Positions 1-5,858 of a DNA stretch of 7,267 nucleotides are shown in pieces. Source of the DNA: Spartobacteria bacterium (GTDB lineage Bacteria; Verrucomicrobiota; Verrucomicrobiia; Chthoniobacterales; UBA10450). Below the pieces are notes generated by a model. That model ran no database searches. It was not told the DNA's origin and saw only the letters and a program-made list of their open reading frames with translations. Made by a program: the position numbers and the translations under genes. The stretch spans positions 1 to 7,267 of the forward strand of contig JAJPJU010000280.1 of NCBI GenBank assembly GCA_021324035.1. The letters are read 5' to 3'. The stretch's first letter is position 1. The number at the start of each line of letters is the position of its first letter.

Positions 1-2788
1 CGTTGGCCGCACCTTCTCCTGCAAGCACAATCCCAAACGGATGCGTTACCGCGGGAGCTGTGCCGCTATCGTCGTAAACTGGAATTGATGGGCTGCCAAC
101 GGCCGATGTTGGAACGTCAACCGTAATCGTTCCATTCACGCCCGGATTAAAGGTGCCGGTGGTCGAGTTACTGGTAACCATTGAAGTGCCATTGGGATCG
201 AACTCACCCCACGCGTAGGCAACTACGTCTCCCGGGCTTACCTGCGCCTCGGTGGCATAGGTCTTACCATCGGGTCCCGTCCAGGCGACATAGTAAATCG
301 TGAATAGGTTACCCGGTGAAGGCGTACTACTCAGATTCGCGATAGTCGTCGTAGTCGTAATTGTCTGGCCATCACCACTGGCGGAGAACGAGATCGCGGT
401 GATGTCCGCTTGATCGGTCGGTCCTTGTCCTCCTGGCGCCGGATTAATCGCGTCGCCAACATTGTCAGTCACGACGTTAACGCCGCTGCAGGAAGTCGCG
501 GGAGTGGGCGGCGGAATAGTTACCGCCTTCAGATCGGCCTCATTACTAAAGGCTCCGGCACCAACAGAGTTAGTCGCCTGAACCACGTAGTAGTAGTCAG
601 TTACTGACGAATTCGCCGTTGTATCGGTGAAGCTCGTCTTGGTTGTAGTGTGACCAATCGGGGTTGGCCCTTCGCCACCGGAGCTTGTCCCGCGGTAAAT
701 GTTGTAACCGGTAATGTCCGCGCCTCCGTTATCAGGAGTTTTCCAGGTCAGATACGAGCCGGTGACATCGCGTACTCCGGATAAGCAGGCCGGCTTCGGA
801 AGCATCGCCCCTGTTGTATCCGTGTTCGCATCGTTGTTTGCGAACAAGCTTATGCCGCCGGTTTGGCGCGCGACGCGCATGTAGGCGACGAAATCGTTCG
901 GACCGGTTCCGCCAATACAGCCAGTGCTCACGCAACCATCGCTGTAGCCATAAAGAACATGACCTTTGTCGTCGACGGTGATTTCGTTGAAGTCGAGCAG
1001 ATTGCGCTGAAGGTTGCTGCCGCCTTGCTGCCAAATTCCGGTCCTGGCCTGAACCGGGTCGTTAGGCGTGGCGTTGACGGTGGTCCAGGTTTTGCCGCCG
1101 TCATAAGTCGTGGCGATGAACGCATACCAGCTCCCGGGAAAACTCAGAGCCTGGTAATCGCCGGAGATATTTGTGCCGAGGAAGCCGACCGCTGCGCGGC
1201 CAGAGCTGCCGCCGACGGCTTCGATTTCAGCCGCGTTCACAATGCCGTGAGTCGCACCGAGATCGAAGTTGTTCGTCCACGAAATCGTGTCGCTCACCGC
1301 GTCGAGATGTCCTACCTGCACCCGGGCGTGACCTTCCGGCGGCTGGCCTTGAGCAACCGGCTCATTGTTCACGTACGAATAGTAAATCGTGCTGTCGGCA
1401 TCGATCGCGATGGACGGATCAGCGCCCGTCCTTTGCGAAATAGCTCCCGGCACTTGGAAGGTATGCCAGGTTGTGCCGGCGTCGGTGCTGAACACACCGC
1501 CTTGCATTCCGCTGCATTGCGGAACCGGCAGCCAAACTGCGCCGTCGGGCGCGACGTGAAGGTGGCCGTGCAATCCGCCGCAATTTCCGTTCGGCGCACT
1601 TGGTCCCTGGCCGGTGTAGGCCAAAACCGACGGGCCGTAGCTGGCACCGAGATCGTCGCTGCGATAACAAGTCGCCGGACCCACAATGTCCTGCGAACAA
1701 TAGTAAACCGCCTGCCCCTGATTGACTGGAGTTGCGAGCGCGCTCAACAACGCGGGATAAGGTCCGCTCCCGATCGTTTCGTGATCGGCGCCGCCATTTG
1801 GCGCGGCGACCCCGAACGGCGTCCAATTATCGCCGTCATCATCGCTGTAAGCATAAACTGCATTCGCGCCAACGGTTGAGTTGGACGCAAACGTGCGACC
1901 GGTCTTTTGATCGGTCCAAAGAATCGGATCCAAACCGAAATCGAGCGTCGCGTTGGATTTGTCTTCCCAAAGAGCTTCGCAGCACTCTGGTTGTTTCGGC
2001 GTCAACAATTCCGGCGGAGTCAGGCGCCAGATTGGTCCGTCATTCATCGTCATGATCCGGCCGCTCTTTGGATTGAAACCAATGTTGAATTCGCCACTTC
2101 GCGATTTGGCCGAGCCGGGCGGCGCGTAGAAATTCTGAAAACGCGGATGTCCGGGAACAGTGGGATCGGCCATGCCGAAGGTCGGACTGCCGGCGCCGCC
2201 GGAGCCTGAAATTAGTTCGGCAACAACATTTACCGTTTCGCCAGTCGGCGTGTAAGGATTGACCACGATAGTGTAGCGATTGGTCCCGTCGGCGACCGGA
2301 ATACTTGCGATCTCGGGATTGGCGCTGCTCGAGGACTGGAAGTCAGCGGCCTGACTTCCGTTGGTTACAGTGCAATCACTGGGATTACAGTCGTTTCGCG
2401 GATTTTTGTAAACGTAGAGATCGTAATCGGCTTTCCCGTTCGATCCGCCGGTTGCCGTCCAACTCAGCGTGACTTTAATCGACGCACTTGGATGCGCGGC
2501 GGCATAACCGGACGGAAGAGTCACCGTCAATGCGAAGTCGTCGCATGGTTGACCCGGAGTACTATTGCATTCTGGGCCAACGTCGACTTCTGGAATCGGT
2601 GTCGGATTAATCACATAGAATGGGCCCGCCGAGTAAGTCGCAGACGGCATGTCCGGGGTGATGGTTCCGTTTGCGGGAGTCGAAGCAAAACTGAGCATCG
2701 TCAGGAGGCCGCTCGCCGCGCAAAGTAAGAACGCGACAAAGACGCGCGGAGACGCAGCGCCAGATTCAGAGATGGGACATTGTTTCAT
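1..2788 (-). CDS. Secreted Asp-box (BNR, sialidase-like fold) protein with PPC-like and fibronectin type III domains; C-terminal end outside window
   Basis: The frame stays open for 929 codons from the ATG at 2788 to the left edge; a TAG three codons upstream (2797-2795) fixes the longest possible start. No clear Shine-Dalgarno is seen. Residues 1 to about 37 form a signal peptide (R15 then VFVAFLLCAASGLLTML, small residues after). Residues about 90-195 look like a PPC-type beta domain (DYDLYVYK near 122-129). Residues about 215-660 look like a beta-propeller with Asp-boxes SDDDGDNW (315-322), SDDLGASY (377-384, degenerate), STDAGTTW (434-441) and TYDGGKTW (561-568). An FN3 domain spans about 665-757 (GYNIYRG, YYYVVQATNSVGAG). 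The tail from about 758 is beta-rich and unassigned. Cysteines are frequent, often close together (PECNSTPGQPC, NDCNPSDC, GCVSTGC), which fits disulfides in an exported protein. The RIP motif and arginine triad of true sialidases were not seen, so binding or a structural role is as likely as hydrolysis. It is transcribed away from the glycan genes. Confidence 0.88.
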   Translation of the reverse strand, partial: MKQCPISESGAASPRVFVAFLLCAASGLLTMLSFASTPANGTITPDMPSATYSAGPFYVINPTPIPEVDVGPECNSTPGQPCDDFALTVTLPSGYAAAHPSASIKVTLSWTATGGSNGKADYDLYVYKNPRNDCNPSDCTVTNGSQAADFQSSSSANPEIASIPVADGTNRYTIVVNPYTPTGETVNVVAELISGSGGAGSPTFGMADPTVPGHPRFQNFYAPPGSAKSRSGEFNIGFNPKSGRIMTMNDGPIWRLTPPELLTPKQPECCEALWEDKSNATLDFGLDPILWTDQKTGRTFASNSTVGANAVYAYSDDDGDNWTPFGVAAPNGGADHETIGSGPYPALLSALATPVNQGQAVYYCSQDIVGPATCYRSDDLGASYGPSVLAYTGQGPSAPNGNCGGLHGHLHVAPDGAVWLPVPQCSGMQGGVFSTDAGTTWHTFQVPGAISQRTGADPSIAIDADSTIYYSYVNNEPVAQGQPPEGHARVQVGHLDAVSDTISWTNNFDLGATHGIVNAAEIEAVGGSSGRAAVGFLGTNISGDYQALSFPGSWYAFIATTYDGGKTWTTVNATPNDPVQARTGIWQQGGSNLQRNLLDFNEITVDDKGHVLYGYSDGCVSTGCIGGTGPNDFVAYMRVARQTGGISLFANNDANTDTTGAMLPKPACLSGVRDVTGSYLTWKTPDNGGADITGYNIYRGTSSGGEGPTPIGHTTTKTSFTDTTANSSVTDYYYVVQATNSVGAGAFSNEADLKAVTIPPPTPATSCSGVNVVTDNVGDAINPAPGGQGPTDQADITAISFSASGDGQTITTTTTIANLSSTPSPGNLFTIYYVAWTGPDGKTYATEAQVSPGDVVAYAWGEFDPNGTSMVTSNSTTGTFNPGVNGTITVDVPTSAVGSPSIPVYDDSGTAPAVTHPFGIVLAGEGAAN

Positions 2789-2980
2789 GATGTTCTAGGA
2801 ATCGAAGAACTCCAGCGAACGGCTGTATTTCAGGGCGTAGGGAAAATTCGTATTTGTCCGTGCCGATTTGACCGTCTGGTCGCCCGGCCAACTGCGTTAC
2901 TACTCGCAAAGCCCGGAAAAAAGATTGCGTTCCGCCATTGCTTTGACATGGAAGACGGAGTGATCCACGCCCACGAGACG
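2789..2980. promoter_or_regulatory. Divergent intergenic region, presumed to hold both promoters
   Basis: These 192 bp separate two genes that point away from each other, so at least one promoter for each direction is expected here. On the plus strand TTGACC at 2868-2873 matches a -35 box, but nothing close to TATAAT follows at 16-18 bp, so I do not call a promoter. No strong operator-like palindrome is visible; GACC-GTCT-GGTC (2871-2882) is a short 4-bp inverted repeat only. The plus frame of the GlgA-like gene stays open back to a TTG at 2780, which overlaps the start of the minus gene, but this extension has no family-like sequence and is treated as non-coding. Confidence 0.4.
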
Positions 2981-4432
2981 ATGAGGATTTTGATGATCAG
3001 CGCCGAAGGTCCGCCGTTACTGCATGCCGGCGCGCTGATCGACGTAATGGACGCGTTGCCAAGGGAGCTTCGTGGGCGCGGCCATGAAGTTGCGGTAGCG
3101 CTGCCTTACTACAAGGAGATCCGCGAAAATCCCGCCTTCAAGGAAGAAGACACCGGAGTGACAGTCGACATTCGGGTCGGGGAAAAGACTTTCATTGCTG
3201 AATATCTTCAGGCGCATAGCGCCAGTGGAGTTCAGTTGTTCTTGATTCGGTGCGACGAATTTTTTGATCGCGACGGAATCTACGGCGAACAGGGCGTTGC
3301 TTATGAAGACAACGCCGCGCGTTTCATTTTCTTTAACAAGGCGGCGGTGGAACTGGCCCGGCGCTTGACCCCAACCCCGCAGGTTTTGCACGTGCACGAT
3401 TGGCCGGCCGCCCTGGTCCCAGTTTACGTCAAGGCCCACAATCTTCCGTTCTCAACCGTTCTCACAATTCATCATCTGGCCGAGCAGGGGAGCTTTTGGG
3501 GCCTCGACTTCCGTCTCACCAATCTGCACGAACGATTCTTCACCCTCCGCGGCGTCGAGTTCTTCGGAAAACTGAATTTTCTCAAAGGCGGAATTCTGTT
3601 CGCCGACAAGATCACGACGGTGAGCGAACACTACCGGCGCGAAATCCAAACCCCGGAAGGCGGTTGCGGCCTCGACGTCGTATTGCGGGAAAATTCGCAC
3701 AAGATCAGCGCGATCCTGCACGGCGCCGATTACACGCGCTGGGATCCGGAGACCGACAAACTTCTCCCTGCGAATTACACGCCAGACGAACTTTGGGGAA
3801 AGGAACTCTGCCGCGGTGCTCTTCTCAACGGTTTGCGACTGGACCAGGAACCGCGTGGTCCGGTGCTTGGAATGGTGACACGCGTTACTGGCGAAAAAGG
3901 CTTCGACATTCTGGTGCCGTTGCTGGATCGATTGCTAACCGACGACATTCGTCTGGTGATTTTGGGCGAGGGAGATCCCGTTTACGAAACAGCGCTGGCG
4001 GTCGCGACCCGGAAGTACCCCACGAAATTCGCCTATCGCAGAACTTACGATGAAAAAAGCGCTCACGTTTTCGAAGCCGGGATGGACATCAGTCTGATTC
4101 CGTCGCGGGTTGAACCATCCGGGTTGAGCGCGATGTACAACTTGAAGTACGGCGCCCTTCCGGTTGCCCGCGCCACCGGCGGAATCCAGGAGATCATCGA
4201 AGATTACGATCCGTGGGACGACAACGGTTACGGCTTTCTTTGCTACGAATATTCGACCGAAGCATTTTGGGACGCGATCAAACGCGCGCGCGAGCTTTTC
4301 CGCGATCAGGAGTTGTGGGCGAAACTTCGCGGCCGCGCGATGGCGCGCAATTTTTCATGGTCCACTGCGGCCGAACGGTACGAGCAACTTTACAGCGAAC
4401 TCATCGGAAAAAGCGAAGCCGCAGCCGCCTAG
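2981..4432 (+). CDS. glgA: Glycogen/starch synthase-like glycosyltransferase (GT5 family, GlgA-like)
   Basis: The 483-residue product has the size and full two-domain GT-B layout of bacterial glycogen synthases, cytoplasmic enzymes that transfer glucose from ADP- or UDP-glucose to an alpha-1,4-glucan. The N-terminal domain carries MRILMISAEG, HVHDWPAAL (137-145) and TIHHLAEQG (162-170, H164 matching catalytic-site H161 of E. coli GlgA). The C-terminal domain carries VTRVTGEKG (299-307, R301 and K306 matching R300 and K305) and PSRVEPSGLSAMYNLKYG (374-391, E378 matching E377). Two differences stand out: the K-T-G-G-L donor loop reads H15-A-G-A-L, and the cysteine after E-P is serine. The start at 2981 is chosen because numbering then matches E. 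coli almost residue for residue; ATGs at 2948 and 2993 are alternatives. The ribosome site is weak (GAG at 2974-2976). AGG at 2984-2986 would suit 2993 but would trim the first strand. The family call is firm; glycogen as the product is less sure. Confidence 0.9.
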   Translation: MRILMISAEGPPLLHAGALIDVMDALPRELRGRGHEVAVALPYYKEIRENPAFKEEDTGVTVDIRVGEKTFIAEYLQAHSASGVQLFLIRCDEFFDRDGIYGEQGVAYEDNAARFIFFNKAAVELARRLTPTPQVLHVHDWPAALVPVYVKAHNLPFSTVLTIHHLAEQGSFWGLDFRLTNLHERFFTLRGVEFFGKLNFLKGGILFADKITTVSEHYRREIQTPEGGCGLDVVLRENSHKISAILHGADYTRWDPETDKLLPANYTPDELWGKELCRGALLNGLRLDQEPRGPVLGMVTRVTGEKGFDILVPLLDRLLTDDIRLVILGEGDPVYETALAVATRKYPTKFAYRRTYDEKSAHVFEAGMDISLIPSRVEPSGLSAMYNLKYGALPVARATGGIQEIIEDYDPWDDNGYGFLCYEYSTEAFWDAIKRARELFRDQELWAKLRGRAMARNFSWSTAAERYEQLYSELIGKSEAAAA

Positions 4433-4485
4433 CCGACCGGGTGCGTCGAAGCGACTGACTTGCAGTGCGCGCGCGAATAATTGTG

Positions 4486-4507
4486 CAACGTTGGCGTCCA
4501 ACGTTGG
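4486..4507 (+). repeat. Perfect 9-bp inverted repeat (hairpin) made of two CAACGTTGG-type palindromes
   Basis: The arms CAACGTTGG (4486-4494) and CCAACGTTG (4498-4506) are exact reverse complements around a 3-base loop CGT. Because each arm is itself nearly palindromic, the same bases also form a direct repeat of CAACGTTGG with a 13-bp period (4486 and 4499); CCAACGTTGG (4498-4507) is a perfect palindrome. It lies in the gap between the GlgA-like gene and the membrane glycosyltransferase gene. No T-run follows, so it is not a standard intrinsic terminator. It could be an RNA hairpin in the intercistronic leader or a dimeric protein-binding site; the sequence does not decide. Confidence 0.6.
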
Positions 4508-4516
4508 CCTGTAAAC

Positions 4517-4521
4517 AGGAG
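4517..4521 (+). promoter_or_regulatory. Ribosome binding site of the membrane glycosyltransferase gene
   Basis: AGGAG is the best Shine-Dalgarno match in front of the ATG at 4535, with a rather long 13-base spacer. The same bases overlap a small inverted repeat, CCTGT (4508-4512) and ACAGG (4515-4519), with only two bases between the arms, directly after the larger hairpin. Confidence 0.5.
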
Positions 4522-4534
4522 CTCCGACTGAATT

Positions 4535-5851
4535 ATGGCATTCGAGACTGCTATCGCCCGGGACGCGACTAGTTCTTGCAATCCGGTGACCGTTGGTCTT
4601 TCCTCACCGCTTCCGACTACCGCCGTGATTCGGTCTAAGTTCTTCTTTCAGCCGTGGTTAGTTGGGCTTTTGGTCACTCTTGCTCAGCTGGCAGTCGCTG
4701 TTTTCCTGCTCGCACCGGAAGGCTCCTTTTCCTTCCGCTACTCGAGCCTGGTTCAACACGACGGTTTTTGGTTCGAGAACATTGTCGACCGCGGCTATCA
4801 GACCATTGTTCCGCCGATCGATCACAAGGTGATGGAGGTTTCGAATGTCGCCTTCTTTCCAGCCTATCCGGCGCTGGCCAGTGCGCTTTGCTCTGTTTTT
4901 CCGATTGAGAGCCAAACTGCGCTATTAATTGTCGCCCAGCTCGCGACCTGGGGTTTTTGGACCTACGTTTTTCTCTTCGCGGAGCGTTGGAAACTCTCCG
5001 CTAATCTGCGCTTTTTTGGCGCCCTCGTCATCGCCGCTCACCCTGCCGCGTTTTTTTTGATCGCCGGATATTCCGAATCGTTATTCCTGATGGCGTTGCT
5101 GGGTTTCATGTACTGGAGCAGCGGCGAAGGCCGCACGGCAAAAATCCTCGCGGCGGTTCACGGAATTGCGATGTCGGCGGCGCGCATTGTCGGAATTCCG
5201 TGCGCGGCATTTCCGGTTGTCCGCGACGTTTTCAAGAAAGGCTGGGGCGTATTGCGCCAGCCGCGGCAGTGGCTCCGAAATTATGGAAGCGCGATCGGCT
5301 TAATGATCATCGCAACGCTTGGCGCGATTTCGTTTTTTATCTATTGCCAGGTTCGCTGGAGTCGCTGGGACCTTTACATGCTCACCCAATCGGCCGGCTG
5401 GAATATTGAGCCCGACTATTTCGCGGTATTTCGACCGTCGAGTTATCGCTGGCTTTTGCCGGCATTGAACGATCCGACGGAGATGAGTCAAATGTCGATG
5501 ACCGTTGGCGCGTTAATGTTGGTCGCAATGGCGATCATTGAACTTTTGCCGGCAGTCCGGCGCAACACGGGGCTGAGCACGCGAATTGGCATCTATTTTT
5601 GTGCCGCCATTATTTACTACATCTCGGTCAGCGGCGTCGCTTCGCTCGAAATGGAAAGCATGCTTCGCTACGAATTCTGCGTGCATGTCCTTATCGTGCT
5701 CGCTTTTTTGCACTTTTTACGGCAATTTCGTCTCCCGCCGGTGCCAGTGCGGGCGCTCGGAATCGCAGTGCTCGTGCTCGCCTGCGCTGTCAGTCTGGGC
5801 GTGCAGGGTTGGTACGTATGGAATTTTACCCGTGGAAATTGGGTTGCCTGA
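4535..5851 (+). CDS. Polytopic membrane glycosyltransferase, PIG-V/GPI mannosyltransferase II-like
   Basis: The 438-residue protein is highly hydrophobic, with about nine to eleven likely membrane segments (for example near 41-61, 127-149, 158-176, 203-228, 251-271, 322-340, 351-369, 380-395 and 405-424) after a polar N-terminus of about 35 residues. A soluble-looking loop after the first segment holds HDGFWFENIVDRGY (75-88), followed by NVAFFPAYP (104-112), HPAAFFLIAGYSESLFL (169-185), R217 in SAARIVGIP and LRYEF (377-381). This order resembles the PIG-V-like mannosyltransferases (GT-C fold), in which an acidic residue in the first loop, here D76, is the expected catalytic site and the donor is a polyprenyl-phosphate sugar. 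In bacteria such proteins modify lipids, glycans or proteins on the outer face of the inner membrane. Donor and acceptor cannot be told here. The next gene starts 7 bases after its stop, so the two are probably co-transcribed. An unrelated GT39/ArnT-type GT-C enzyme is the main alternative. Confidence 0.75.
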   Translation: MAFETAIARDATSSCNPVTVGLSSPLPTTAVIRSKFFFQPWLVGLLVTLAQLAVAVFLLAPEGSFSFRYSSLVQHDGFWFENIVDRGYQTIVPPIDHKVMEVSNVAFFPAYPALASALCSVFPIESQTALLIVAQLATWGFWTYVFLFAERWKLSANLRFFGALVIAAHPAAFFLIAGYSESLFLMALLGFMYWSSGEGRTAKILAAVHGIAMSAARIVGIPCAAFPVVRDVFKKGWGVLRQPRQWLRNYGSAIGLMIIATLGAISFFIYCQVRWSRWDLYMLTQSAGWNIEPDYFAVFRPSSYRWLLPALNDPTEMSQMSMTVGALMLVAMAIIELLPAVRRNTGLSTRIGIYFCAAIIYYISVSGVASLEMESMLRYEFCVHVLIVLAFLHFLRQFRLPPVPVRALGIAVLVLACAVSLGVQGWYVWNFTRGNWVA

Positions 5852-5858
5852 TCGAATA

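Noticed and set aside
340..360. Short GTC/GTA-type triplet run as a microsatellite
   Set aside because: It encodes a short Thr stretch in the secreted protein and is too short and imperfect to count as a repeat tract.
863..1879. 338-codon plus-strand open frame opposite the secreted protein gene
   Set aside because: It is fully antisense to the 929-codon minus-strand frame that carries a signal peptide, Asp-boxes and an FN3 domain. Its own translation is rich in Arg, Ala and Val with no recognisable domain.
2868..2896. Sigma-70 promoter with TTGACC at 2868-2873
   Set aside because: No adequate -10 box lies at the right distance, and a single hexamer match is expected by chance.
2780..2980. 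N-terminal extension of the GlgA-like protein from TTG 2780
   Set aside because: The added 67 residues do not resemble the family, overlap the start codon of the divergent gene, and would shift the conserved N-terminal strand far inside the protein.
3400..4053. 217-codon plus-strand frame inside the GlgA-like gene
   Set aside because: It is an alternate-frame shadow of the GT5 coding region with an Arg/Ser-rich, low-information translation.
4486..4507. Intrinsic terminator after the GlgA-like gene
   Set aside because: The stem is good but no run of T follows on either side, and the same strand carries on into closely spaced genes.
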